Origin: Trichobilharzia regenti
Taxonomy: Eukaryota; Platyhelminthes; Trematoda; Strigeidida; Schistosomatidae
Assembly (NCBI GenBank): GCA_944472135.2
Contig: OX235265.1
Span: forward strand, 43,435,459-43,499,458
DNA: 64,000 bases
Reading direction: 5' to 3'
Numbering within the stretch: position 1 is the first letter of the stretch; each line of letters starts with the position of its first letter. Below the pieces are notes generated by a model that was not told the origin of the DNA, made no database searches, and worked only from the letters and a program-made list of their open reading frames with translations. Position numbers and translations under genes: made by a program. This document shows, piece by piece, positions 13,985 to 24,724 of this stretch.

Positions 13985-14140
13985 AAATGTTTTCAACGCT
14001 AAACTACGATGTGAGTATAACTGCATTATGGTTAAGATTTTATTTTGATAAATGACATAGTGTTATACAGTAATAATAACCGATGACGTTTCGAGCACAA
14101 ACTACTGCTCATAATCATATTTTGTGAGAAGTCATATGGT
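13985..14140 (-). repeat. Dispersed repeat with hammerhead-like arrangement
   Basis: Shares a block with 41915-42000 (AGTGTTATACAGTAATA, GATGACGTTT, CTCATAATTAT/CATAATCAT). The minus strand reads ATGATTA, T, GAGCA..TGCTC, GAAA, CGTC, which has the layout of a short hammerhead with altered core. Confidence 0.35.
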
Positions 14141-14840
14141 TTCCAGTAGACTTATTAGGGCTGCTTCACCTATTTATGGAAGGGTTCATTATTAAGGTCT
14201 TTCGAAGAAGAAGAAGCAAACTGAGCAAGAGATGCCTGAACACAGTGTTAAACTTGTGTTTTAGTTGGCAAACATTATTATTTGTACCTGTGCATACTTA
14301 CACATATACACATATATTTCTTGATACTTCACTCTTTTCTGTTTTTGGTCAAATAATGTGAAAAATTTTATATTTTATTATTTTGCATTTACTGTTTCTA
14401 TAAACATACAAAAATCGTGTCTCCTGAGAATCATAAGTAATTTGCCTTCGGTGATAGAGAGTTATTTTTTTCATTTATTTAGAGTAGCACTCAGTTTTTC
14501 AAGCTAGAAATATGCAGTTATTGATTCAAATCTAATCAGAAATTTTAATCATCCTCACGTTTTTTCCACACTTCGTTACATCTACTTATGTAGCTTATGC
14601 AGCATAATGGTATTCGCGATTCTGTAACTAGGATGAAAATACTTACATATGTCTCTACGCTCGTGATATGCCTTCAGACTGCTTACATTTTAAGTTCACA
14701 TTACAGCATAGCTACCAGGAACTTGACAGTTCAGTGCGTGTGTTGTTCTGGTAGCTTATGATACTCATAAGTGTATCAGCCCCGGCGCTTTTTCATATGC
14801 TGAGTATTTATTACTTTTCCACTGGTCCACTTCTGAATTC

Positions 14841-15352
14841 AAATATTGGTTTGTAGTGATCTGGTTGATTGGTCACAGGATTTCATCATGAACTGAAATT
14901 GGTTAAATAATCATTAGAAAACCTGGGAGTACTGGACAGATGTTTCGTCCTAGTTTGGGAATCTTCACCGGTAAGCACCTTAAAACCAATACTTGAATGT
15001 CAATAAGATGCTGTCTTGCGACTTGCCCTGTTCAGGTAGGTAGTTACCTGGGGTTGTAGTGAGAAGTCGTGACCAGTATGGTGCAGCAGATCGGGTGTGA
15101 GGACGAATGCTCGCCGAAGACATTGGCTAGAGGTTGCGCTATATCGTGAATTGGCAGAAGTCAGAATTCATGAGATGGCCATTGGATCGGGTCCAAGTGG
15201 CCTAATGGTCTACGAGCTCGCCTTGTGACCCCGTCGGGTGCATAATGTTGAAGAGTCCGAAATTAGGATGGGGGAAACAGCTGTCCAGTACTCCAGTGCT
15301 GGTTTTCCAATCGTTCTCTAACTAATGTCAGCTCATGATGAAATCCTGTAAC
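14841..15352. mobile_element. SINE family 1a inverted composite
   Basis: A partial minus copy (14841-14981: 3' tail and hammerhead) is joined to a near-complete plus copy (14982-15352) that begins with CCAATACTTGAATGTC. The plus copy contains promoter A box TGGCCTAATGG and a decayed hammerhead (TTGAAGAGTCCGAAATTAGG). Confidence 0.75.
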
Positions 15353-15529
15353 CACTTCTGAATTGTCACTTACACATTAATGTACTAGAGAAAATCATCT
15401 GGTTTGGCGCCACTATGGTACACCAGGATGGTTGGTTTTCTCAAGCTGACTTTTCTTCAAAACAAAGATAAATAACTAGAAAAATCTTAGTAACTATTGT
15501 TATCATTCCTTTGAGTTACTTATCTTTTA

Positions 15530-15690
15530 TGGGGCTTCAGCATCATATCTCCACTCCAATGTTTTCACTACCTTCTTTGTTGGCTGGTTTTGCAACTGCG
15601 CATAAGCCGTCAATTCCTCCTTACAGGATATCTTTCATGTCACCTTTAGACACCTAACTCTCTGTTTTCCATTCGGATTCCACTTGAGTG
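15530..15690 (-). mobile_element. LINE 3' end fragment
   Basis: The minus sense carries the GGAATCCGAATGGAAAACAG and GAGATATGATGCTGAAGCCC blocks of the LINE 3' end. It directly abuts an aberrant SINE family 2 copy. Confidence 0.55.
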
Positions 15691-15724
15691 TCTGATATGT
15701 GATGCCAATAAATAGTCTCATAAG

Positions 15725-15926
15725 CACATATGGCAAGGGGTTTGGACCTCCCCCGACCATCCCAATGGTCCGGGGTTCGGGTCCCCCCCGACCCCACCCT
15801 GATTTTTTTGGTTGGCCTGGGAATTTTGGGCTACCGAATTCCCCCCTGAAAATTCCCACCTTTTACGAAAAAAACGGGTGGGAACAAACCGTAAACCAAA
15901 AAAAAAAAAAAAAACAAAAAAAACAA
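15725..15926 (+). mobile_element. Aberrant SINE family 2 copy made of homopolymer runs
   Basis: The order of family 2 blocks is kept (GGTCCGGGGTTCGG, CCTGATTTTTTTGGTTGGCC, GGGCTACCGAATTC, CTGAAAATTCC, poly-A). Many positions differ in a way that extends the neighbouring base into runs of C, G, T or A. It is far richer in homopolymers than any other copy. Confidence 0.7.
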
Positions 15927-16449
15927 GATACATTGCCTTTTGCACACCTACCGAATAGAAAGGTATTGGATGGTTCTTTGCCAACGTTCCTTGTTATCAA
16001 CCCTTTCTGGTAAGACGTTTAATCTTCACTATGGGGTAAATGGAGCTGTTGAAGAAAGTTTGAAGTTACTAACTTAAAATTAATGTTAAAAAGAATTCGG
16101 ATCTTGTTCTTTATGCTGATTCTTCTAGAACTTAATACTGATTTCTAAATAATGAAGGCCTTTCTTGATCTTCAGTTCTGTTTTTGACATCCTTATTTCT
16201 TCGGTGCTTTAGTAAAGGCTGATTTTCCCAATGATGAATTTAGAAACTGAAAAAGGTTTATACGTTTGTTGTTAAGAGATTCAGTAATTTTAAATAACTT
16301 CAGAACTTATCGAAAATATATAATTAGTAATTCTATAAAATCACAAATATCATTTTCTGAAGAGATTACGTTTCCAATCACTTTTCATCTGTGTGACTCA
16401 TAAAATGTGTGTTTCTTGGTAGTAGTAAGCATATATTGTTTCGTGCGTT

Positions 16450-16690
16450 GCATGAACCAGTGGTTCAGTGATAAGGTATTTGTCAACCGGGCATGTTGTT
16501 CGGGTTCCATTCCTTTCTGAAGCATCCCTTAACCTTACTCAATTTACTCGCTGATAGTAAGCCTGTAAACAACAGAAAGATTGAGCTTGAAGTAAACAAC
16601 GTCACGCTTCAAAATAGAGCTCGACTGCCACTGAAACTCCAAAGCTTAAAGCTTGGATCTGAGTCTTCCCTTGGAAACAAAAAGCAATAA
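16450..16690 (+). repeat. tRNA-like repeat, unassigned family
   Basis: CCAGTGGTTCAGTGATAAGG followed by GTTCGGGTTCCATTCC looks like pol III A and B boxes of a tRNA-derived head. The following body (CTCGCTGATAGTAAGCC ... GGATCTGAGTCTTCCC) resembles the segment at 37520-37680 on the other strand (GACTCTGCGC). Confidence 0.4.
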
Positions 16691-16719
16691 AACAGTGAGA
16701 CGATGCATGTGTCGTGCAC

Positions 16720-16870
16720 CCGCTTGAAAGTTGAATTCACTTTCCATAAACGTATCCCACTGGCTAATGGTTTGTGGGCTTCCTTTGTAACCTGAACGTT
16801 CACAGTTTGATACACGGGTCGTAGGTGCCTACTGATGAAGAGTACCAAACTAGGATGACATACTTAGTGT
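16720..16870 (+). mobile_element. SINE family 1a fragment, degraded
   Basis: Plus sense: promoter-like CCACTGGCTAATGG, then TGCCTACTGATGAAGAG, TACCAAACTAGGATGAC. It lies beside another tRNA-like stretch at 16450-16690. Confidence 0.5.
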
Positions 16871-18507
16871 TTGTCGTCAACTACAGACGCTTTGCTGAGG
16901 TTCAGTCTCTGTTCAACATACTCGCAGAGTTTGTTTAGCAGGTAGTCGACTCAGCAAGAAAGCTCTGTTAGGCGTGAGACAGGGTACCCAGCATTTTAGA
17001 TCAGAATACCGCTTCTGCTGAAAATTCAAAACTCAAGCATTATCTCTGTATCCTATTGGGAAGAGAAAGGAATCCAAAATAAAACTGCTGCTTTGAGATT
17101 GACCGCACATTCAATAAATGTTGAAAGCATTTTAATAATCCGAGTAATCGACAAAAATGATCTGATAAAACGTTTACTCTAATCCCTTGTTATATAGCTA
17201 TATTTATTGTATTGAATAAAATGTAATTAGTCTTAGGAGGCATGTTTGTAAATAAATATGATTTCCCTTGACAATAGGTTGTAGAATAAAAGATTTTAAA
17301 TGTTGAACGTGGTTACTTATAGACAGATAAGTACTTATCATTGTCATGTTCAAGTATCTACACCATTTTAAATAATTTGTGATACTAATTAATCATTCAA
17401 CAGAAATATTTTCTTTCAAAATTGACGGGATTTTCGATTTAGAAATTTAAAAATAAGTTGTTAAATGAACATTCCTGTTTATGTGTTGCTGGTTTTTTTA
17501 TTTTTGACTGAAAAAAGCGTAATTCCTGTTTGTTTATGCCTTTATTGATAAATGACTAAATGTCAGATACTTTATCATGCAGTTTCAAGTATATGAGTGA
17601 AGAAGATAAAGTATGCATAAATGTCGGACACCAGGAAAGGGTAAAAGCAAATATATAAATAAAGAGTAAACGGAAACAGGTATAAATAAGTGAATTCGTT
17701 GATGGATATACATTGATAAACTAGAATCAGCTAGAGATGTTATTAACTCTATTAAACATATATAGATATAGAAGCAAAGAAACGTCTACAATTATTCTTA
17801 TAAATGCTAAAATGATTCACTGCTTTGATTCACAAATTTTAGTGGCTTTTTGAAAGCCGAAAAGAGTTAGTTAAGTAACATGAACCGTTCAGTGTTTACA
17901 GGACAGAGGTGTGAATGGAGGCCTGTTTAAATCATTAGGCTACGAAAAGTTTCATCCATTGTAATGCTTATACTATTCCGCATTTATTTTTGATTCGATT
18001 ATGCCATATTGTAAGATGATCATTACCTGAACTGTTGCGGATTTTATTAGTTTTCATAAAAGTGCTGTACAGTTCCTGAAGAAAATGAAAGAAAAATATA
18101 CTGAAGGATCGCTTGTTTGGTTCATATGGAACAGTACTGCATCACAGGATGTCCAGAATATTATTGTCTAACTTGTAGATCCTCCAAAAAGTGGGACTAT
18201 TATGTAGCTAAATACGATGAGAATGTCTGTACTATATGTAAAAATATTGTTTGAGATAAAGGTTTATCAATATGTTCTTACTGTAAGTCTAATGACTCCG
18301 TTTACAACTGTGTAGAGTAATTGATTATATTTGGGTTAAATAAATAATACAAGGTATTTCCTTAAAAGATAAATAACGATGAAAAGTAGCCGTGTTGTTT
18401 AAATTAACCTGGTAGTTGATTTTGGCGGTAAATCGAAAAAGTGAAAAATGAGCATTTCAGTAAGGGTAGGGAAATAACCGATTTTAATAAGGAAAAAACA
18501 ACATTTA
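16871..18507. other. No gene recognised
   Basis: AT-rich sequence with no open frame of note. The stretches 11673-12029, 12191-13594 and 14141-14840 were also read and show only spurious ORFs. Confidence 0.45.
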
Positions 18508-18582
18508 GATATGATAGAGAAGATTTGTAGCTCAGGTGGATAATTTTGATGTGGTTTTGTTCTCTGAGCTGGATGGTTAGTT

Positions 18583-18624
18583 TGCGAAGCTTTCATCACC
18601 TTACTGGGTGACATCTTCAGCGCA
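18583..18624 (-). ncRNA. Minimal type I hammerhead ribozyme in PLE family 1 pLTR (copy 1)
   Basis: Read on minus: stem I TGCG, core CTGAAGA (CUGANGA with N=A, at 18614-18620), TG, stem II TCACC / loop CAGTAA / GGTGA, T, GAAA (18591-18594), palindromic AGCT for a very short stem III, U, then CGCA closing stem I. The implied cleavage triplet CUU fits the NUH rule. Short-stem-III hammerheads acting as dimers are known from PLEs. Activity of this copy is inferred, not shown. Confidence 0.72.
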
Positions 18625-20713
18625 TACTTCAATGTGAAGTGAGCTTTTAGATTTCTCCACGAGTTTATTAATCATCTCTCCTGGTGACCTTGGACGTGAT
18701 TGGTTGTTTATGTGTGTTTTCACACCTTCTAGGTTACTTGTATTGGAACTGATTGTTTCTTTGACTTGAACTTTGACCCTTTGTGTGTGAAGTTTCTTTC
18801 TTATTGGTTGATAAATTTTGTCTATCTCGATGTGTCTATTGATTGATGATTCACTGGAATGCCAAGCTTCTAAAAATTCTCTAGCATTCTTGTTATTTCC
18901 TTTGTCTAATATTTGAACGTTGTCCCAGTCGAATTGATGTCCGTGGTTGTCTGTGTGTAGTGAAATGAGGGAGTGGATATCATGTCTTTTGACGGCTAGC
19001 TTATGTTCGTGGATACGAAGACGAAGGGGACGTCCACTTTGGCCAATGTAGTGTTTTTCACAGTTGTTACAGTTTATTTTGTAGATGATGTTGGTTTTGT
19101 CTTCTTTTGCTGTTGAGTCTTTTGGTTGACATAGAATTGAGTGAAGCGACTTTGTTGGTTTGTGTACGACGTCAATTCCTAAAGGTTTGAAGAGTCTTGT
19201 AGTGATTTCTGAGATATCCTTTATATATGGTAAGGCGATTTTCTTTGTGTTTCCTTGGTGGCTTTTGCTTTGGTAGGTTGGCTTGGGGGTATATGTCTCT
19301 TGATGAAATTCCGTGGATATCCATTCTTTTGGAAGACGTCCATGAGATACTTTTCTTCAATTTTTCTTAAGGTGGGAGTGCTGCAGTGAGTCCTTGCTCT
19401 CTTGAATAGTGTTTGTATGCAATTCCTTTTGTGTGCTATTGGGTTGTTGCTGTTGTAATTCAGTATTTGGTCTGTGTGAGTTGATTTCCTATAAACTTGA
19501 GTTTCTAATTCTCCTGTAGTTGTTCGCCTGACTAAGACGTCCAAAAATGGTATTTTGTTCTCGGATTCCTCTTCTCTTGTGAATTTGATGTCGTTGAAGA
19601 CGTTGTTTATTAAGTTGTGAGTTTTGTCTAATTCGTTTCTTTTGATTATTACAAATGTGTCGTCGACGTAGCGTATCCAAATCTTGGGTTTGATCTTTGG
19701 TAGAATTATGTTTTCGAGTCTTTGCATCACTGCTTCTGCAATCAAACCTGATATTGGCGATCCCATGGGTGTTCCTTTGACTTGTTCATATATTTGGCCG
19801 TTGAATTGGAAGTATGTTGTTAGGCATAGATTTATGCATTCCATCCAGCTTGTGTGTTGCATTTTTGATTGTTGTGGAAGTTGTTCGTCGTTGCTAAGTA
19901 ATTGCTCCATGGTTTCTTTTGCTAGGTTTTGTCCGATGGATGTATATAATGCTGTCACGTCGAATGATACCATTATTTCTTGTTCATCTATTTGGATGCC
20001 TCTGATTTTCTCTAGGAATTGGATAGCAGAGTTGATGGAGTGATCGCAAGATTCCGTTAGGTGTTTTAGTTTTCTGTATAATTCTTTGGATAAATTATAT
20101 GTTGGAGTTCCTGGGAGTGATACAATTGGTCGTAATGGGATATTTGCCTTGTGTATTTTGGGTCTGCCGTAGAATCGGGTAGGACTGGTCCATTGGATTT
20201 CATTCGCCATTGGTCTTGTTTTGTGATCTGTCCAGTTTTGGTGAGCTTGTTTAAGGTCCTTTGGATGCGGTTATCCAATGTTTGTATGGGATTTGTTGGG
20301 AGTTGTTGATATACATCTTCATCTTTGAGTAGTTCTTCAGCTTTCTTGGTATATTCTTCTCTGTCCATGACTACTGTTGTTCTTCCTTTGTCGGCTGGTA
20401 AAATGACGATGTCCTTCCTATTTTTCAGCTTTTTGAGGGCCTTTAGTTCTTGAGAGTTGAGTTGTGTGTGTTGTCTTTTCTGTTTGACCATTGGTACAAT
20501 TGTTTGGCGTATCTCTTCCTGTGTTTCCTCGTTCAAGTTTGATGATTTGAGTAATGATTCAAGGGCAGCGAAGAAATCAGTTTTTGAAGCATCTCCGGTG
20601 TTGTAGTTTAATCCTTTTTGTAGTAGTTGTTGTTCCATTTTTGATAGTGGTTGTTTTGATAGGTTGACTACGCAGTCTATGGGCGTATTGTCTGGACAAT
20701 ACAGTAGGGCGAT
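18601..20713 (-). pseudogene. Penelope-like element family 1, RT + GIY-YIG ORF, copy 1 (two frameshifts)
   Basis: The minus-strand reading frame is nearly complete. From the 5' side it has a charged coiled N-terminal region (ATG at 20638; the frame is open upstream to a TAA near 20718), then the reverse transcriptase with FYGRPKIHK, SFDVTALY, GTPMGSPIS, the catalytic YVDD (19659-19670) and KIPFLDVLV. It ends in a GIY-YIG endonuclease (NIIYKI..C..CEKHYIGQ.GRP) near 19030-19100. One-base deletions near 20185 (a C run) and near 19250 break the frame; the latter is clear from comparison with copies at 32215 and 55755. Otherwise the frame is open down to TAA at 18601-18603. RT plus GIY-YIG is diagnostic of Penelope-like elements, which reverse-transcribe their RNA at nicked target DNA. 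The stop codon lies inside the hammerhead described separately. Confidence 0.93.
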
Positions 20714-20850
20714 GAAAGCTTAGCATATAACATTATTATCAACAATTTGTAAGTCTTGAGACAACAGGCATCATGGTATACATAACTCACAGATCTTCCA
20801 CAGTAGGAATGGAGATGTAAATTAGCCAAACAAAATACGTACGATCACCT

Positions 20851-21089
20851 CTATTTTTTTTATTCCTTTATGTTCTCAGTGAAACATAGGGCTTCAAGCT
20901 GAAGGCCTAAAATTTCGGTAACAGTGGTGCTTATTTTTACAGGATGAGTTGCTAGTCTCATGTCCAACTTTCCCTCCTTATTACTCTTAAAAATGGCTTA
21001 GAGAGGTGAAGGGGTGCGTTGGCCGGGAATCGAGCCCGGACCACATGCTTGATTGGTGAGCATTCGACAGCTGCACCACCAACACACTT
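20851..21089 (-). mobile_element. SINE family 3, minus strand, between two PLE family 1 copies
   Basis: Minus sense: GTGGTGCAGCTGTCGAATGC head, GGGCTCGATTCCCGG B box, CATGAGACTAGCAACTC body, then the tail CTTGAAGCCCTATGTTTC and AAAGGAATAAAA. Confidence 0.78.
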
Positions 21090-21737
21090 AATATATGCGT
21101 AATATTGAATTATAAAAACATGCAACAACAAATGTCTTGCAACATATTTTCAGTTCAGTGGCCGAATCGACGAACAGATGAAAAGAACACCTATAGGATT
21201 GCTTAAATCAGGTTTAATTGTTGAAGTCGTTATGAAATAACTAGAAAGGATAGTTTCACCAGTAATCGAGTCGAAAAACGGGAAAATTTATGTTCATGAC
21301 GTATTTGCTAGAAATGGAAAAAACTGTTAAGAATAAACCGACAAATTAATCAACAACATTATTTAAAGACATCCAATTTACAAGAAAAGAAGAATCACAT
21401 GTCAGGACATCTTTCTTAGACGTCTAAGTAAAGAAGAACAAACGTATTCAGTAAAATCAACTCACAGAAATCGAATACTTAACTACAACAGCAATGATCC
21501 AACAGCACACCAAATAAACTGTACACAAGCGTAATTCAAAGCAGTTAAAACTCACTGCAGCACTTGAATCCTAAGGGGAACAGAAAAGAAATATGTATCA
21601 AATGTCCTCAGGAGCAATCGATACCCCTACAATTTCATCAAAAGATGTCTAGACTAGAAGGAAAGTACTAGCAAGAAAGTATGCTGAATAGTCACAATAA
21701 AACTGATCCGATCATATATAATGTTTCTGAAATAAGC

Positions 21738-21937
21738 TGTCCGTCGGTGGTACAGTGGTTAGGATTCTTGCCAACCATGCATATGGTCCGAGATTCGATC
21801 CCCTGCCGACCCACACCTGATATCTATGGTTGGCCTGCAAAATTTGGGCTACTGATATCCATGCTGAAAATTCCATACTTGTACCAAAAATGCAATTGTG
21901 GAATAAAGCTGTAATCAAAAATAAAATTAAAAAATAA
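21738..21937 (+). mobile_element. SINE family 2 inserted in the old PLE copy
   Basis: CCGTCGGTGGTACAGTGG head, GATTCGATCCC B box, CCTGATATCTATGGTTGGCC, and a tail with GGAATAAAGCTGTAATC and A-rich end. This is the best preserved copy, so it is younger than the PLE it interrupts. Confidence 0.82.
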
Positions 21938-22470
21938 AACCATTCGAAATTGATATACTACAAAAATGGATGCAATTACTTCATTCAATACAAGCAGACA
22001 AAAAGACCCAACAGCAAAAGAAAACAAGATGAATACCATTCGGAAAATAAGCTGCATGAACTATAATAAACACCATATTTGTAAAGGTTGGTATCTCCCT
22101 TGACTGTGAATCCAAGAGCACAAGCTATACATAAAAACACGACATGTATTATTTCATACTAAAGGATGTACGCGATTATCGATACGAGTATGACTAGACA
22201 CATGTGGACATCTTACACAGTAGAAACAGGAAAATTGCCAGGGAATTCCTGAAACGCTAGTATTCGCATAAATCCGCCATTAAGAGACACATTACTTCAA
22301 ATGAAATTTATCTTTTTACGAAGGGTAAGCCATATGACAAGAAAGACCATGCCAGTAAGAACATCAATAAAGACGCAAATTAGCAACCAATCCGAATAAA
22401 TATTGTCAGGAGACACAATTATATCCCTTGCGAAGGATTGGAATAAGTTCACCTTACGTTAATGCTCGTA

Positions 22471-22507
22471 ATGAAGATGTTGTCTGCAAGGACAAAGAAA
22501 CCTTCAC
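22471..22507 (+). ncRNA. Fossil hammerhead in old PLE family 1 copy, stem II compensated
   Basis: It aligns without gaps to copies 1-3 over 30 bases: ATGAAGA (C3 changed to A), TG, TTGTC, loop TGCAAG, GACAA, A, GAAA (22497-22500). Stem II differs in sequence from the young copies (TCACC/GGTGA) but still pairs at all five positions. Stem I no longer pairs well, so this copy is probably inactive. Confidence 0.55.
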
Positions 22508-22685
22508 AAATGAGTCACTCAGCTATGAGACCGCGATCGCGTCAAAGTCACTCATATGAGCCAAAAATCTCTATTATTTCAGAATGTGTTTGATATAGAG
22601 AGGGTTTTACACCGTAAAGTAATTTCACACTTTGCCATATCTCTTTAAATAAATCTGCTTTCTATGAATACATACATGATGTCCA

Positions 22686-22946
22686 AGTGTTAGTTTGTGG
22701 GAATTTGATTGATTCGTTACAGGATTTCATCGTTAGGTGACATCGGTTAAAGAACCACTGGAAAGTCAGCTGGGAGTACTGGACAGCTGTTTTGTCAGAC
22801 TGTAGTCATTAAGCCACTGGAACTCGATTAAATCGCCTATGAAGAGATTGAAACTAGGACGAAACATCTCTTCAGTACTTCCAGATCTTCCTGTATTTCT
22901 CTAAACGATATAAGCTCACAATGAAATCCTGTAGCATACCTGATGT
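22686..22946. mobile_element. SINE family 1a inverted dimer, promoter mostly missing
   Basis: Left arm 22686-22805 (minus) and right arm 22835-22946 (plus) both contain the hammerhead and the 3' tail (ACAGGATTTCATCG / AATGAAATCCTGTAG). Only about 30 bp of the tRNA-like part lies between them. Confidence 0.75.
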
Positions 22947-23884
22947 ATGGGAACAACCGCTCGAATAGATAAATGCATACATTTCATAAAAAGCCTAAAT
23001 TAGTTTCAACTAGAAGTTATTGTTCAGACCACTCTTTATTTCGTTAGTTATTACAAGGCATTTGCTTCGGTAAGTCGACTGTTTATGCATGAAATGAAAA
23101 ACGAGTAAAAAAAGCTCATTTCAAGTTGTCATGATAAACTCTTGGCTTATCGCTTCAATAGTCTGAATAATATTTGTGAAAAATGGATAAACATTTCCAT
23201 AACAACAGTAATTTTTCTTTTAATTTAATTATTAATGAACATGAATTTAGATACATTCATGGCTAGTTAATATCAAATCACAGAGGTGGACACAGAAATA
23301 AAATTCATTTAATATGGTTCTATCTACAAACAACTGGTCTTCTCTGTAATTATATACTCAGTAATTTGAGTAATTTCAAAATAATCCCAAGTAGATAAAA
23401 TTTGTCTAGACAAAAAGTCATAACAGAAGTCATTGAATCAAATTGAAAATAAATAAGTAAATCTATAAAGCATATATAAGAATAACATTCAGTAAGAATC
23501 TTCGTCAGTCGTATCACTGTGAGGCAGAAGGAGAGGATTATTATATAAAAGGTAGGGATTTTATCATTACAGCTAATCTTTTTAATCTGAAATAGCCTAA
23601 AGAATGTATTAGGTATGAGAAATATAAGGTATTAAGACAAAAGCAGACAAGATAAAACATTATGCTAAGTGTTAATTTTGTAGTTTTACTAACTGAGTTG
23701 AAGTGAACAATATCCTAGAGCCGACAGTTAGCCATAAAATTTAGGATCTTCACTTTCTAGTTTGAATAATGAAGCAAACGAATTGGCGTCTGACTGGCTC
23801 AAGGTGCTACGGAGATCGAATTAATTGAACAAGGTCAGGTTATTATTCATTGTAAAACTAGGAGAAAAACTTAAAAATAGTGTG
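22947..23884. other. No gene recognised
   Basis: AT-rich spacer between SINE 1a and SINE 1b clusters. No coding signal. Confidence 0.45.
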
Positions 23885-24477
23885 GTTTGAAAGTTGACCA
23901 CTTCATTGATATCAGTTAGAGAACCATTGTAAACCAAGGAGTCCTGGACAGCTGTTTCGTCGTAGTTTGGAAATCATTGGTAGTACGCATCCACTGAGGT
24001 TCGAACCCAGGACCTTCCGGTTACAGTGCAAGCTGGTATACCATTCAGTCACTGGGACCCAATTCAATGGCCAATCCATGAATTCTAACTTCGACCAATT
24101 CGTGATTTAGCGCGACCCCAACCATTGTCGAAGGCAGGACATCTATCCTCACACGTGACATCTGGATAGATCTCACTGGTCACAACTCCTCACTATAACT
24201 CCAGGAAACTCCATCCCGTTGTAAGTCACTAACGAGCATCAGATTAATATTCCATAGTTGTAAGGGTTAGTTTTGTTTTTACCAGTTGATCACGGATAAA
24301 TATCAGTTAGAGATTCATTTAAAACCATCGAACCCAAGTGGATGCGTACTGCCAATGATTCCCAAACTAGGATGAAATAGCGGTCCAGTAATCCCCGGTT
24401 TTCAGTGCCTCTCTAATTGACATCAATCAATGATCAACTCGTAAAAACAGAACACACCCTTACAAACCAAACTATAG
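23885..24477. mobile_element. SINE family 1b cluster: full minus copy, tandem junction and inverted arm
   Basis: 23885-24255 is a near-complete minus copy with B box GTTCGAACC and hammerhead remnant. Its 5' start (24255) continues directly into the 3' tail of another minus copy (24262-24330), a head-to-tail junction. That tail is then joined to a plus-oriented arm (24331-24477) containing TACTGCCAATGATTCCCAAAC. Confidence 0.72.
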
Positions 24478-24724
24478 AATATACAAGTTTAATCTCAGAA
24501 AAATGTAAATAATGAGGATCATGAAATCATAGTTAAAGCATAGTCAACTATTTTCATGAGATTCAAAAATATCAAATTAAAAAATTCGTAAGATTACTAG
24601 GAGAAATATATCCTACTAAGACGAAAGAAGTTGCCAAATAAATATCATCAGCTGTGGAAACAAACATTGTTTGGTAAAAGTAATATATGAATATATACAT
24701 GACTCCTTTGAGTTTCATGTTTAA

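Larger units (their letters stand above)
18508..20720 (-). mobile_element. Penelope-like element family 1, copy 1 with 3' pLTR and 5' inverted fragment
   Basis: The 3' side (18508-18650 in plus coordinates) matches the pLTR ends of copies 2 and 3. At the 5' side, 20699-20720 carries the distal half of the pLTR hammerhead in the opposite orientation (CAGTAG..GATGAAAGCTTAGCA on plus). Partial inverted pLTRs at the 5' junction are typical of PLE insertions. Confidence 0.85.
21115..22580 (+). mobile_element. Old degraded Penelope-like element family 1 copy
   Basis: Translation in shifting frames matches copy 1 in order: NKCLATYFQF, EQMKRTPIG, a decayed catalytic box reading YVHD instead of YVDD, INNIFKDIQFTRKEES, FLDV, then after a gap NRKIAREFL and KRHITSNEIY of the GIY-YIG region, and a pLTR to about 22580. 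Many stops are present. A SINE family 2 copy (21738-21937) interrupts it. It is clearly older than copies 1-3. Confidence 0.8.

Noticed and set aside
15699..16013. 104-codon proline/glycine-rich ORF
   Set aside because: Translation of the homopolymer-rich SINE family 2 copy; not a protein gene.
18520..18535. TAGCTCAGGTGG in the PLE pLTR (also at 31500) as a pol III A box
   Set aside because: No B box follows at tRNA-like spacing and it is antisense to the element.
19684..20043. 119-codon plus ORF inside the PLE
   Set aside because: Antisense shadow of the reverse transcriptase.
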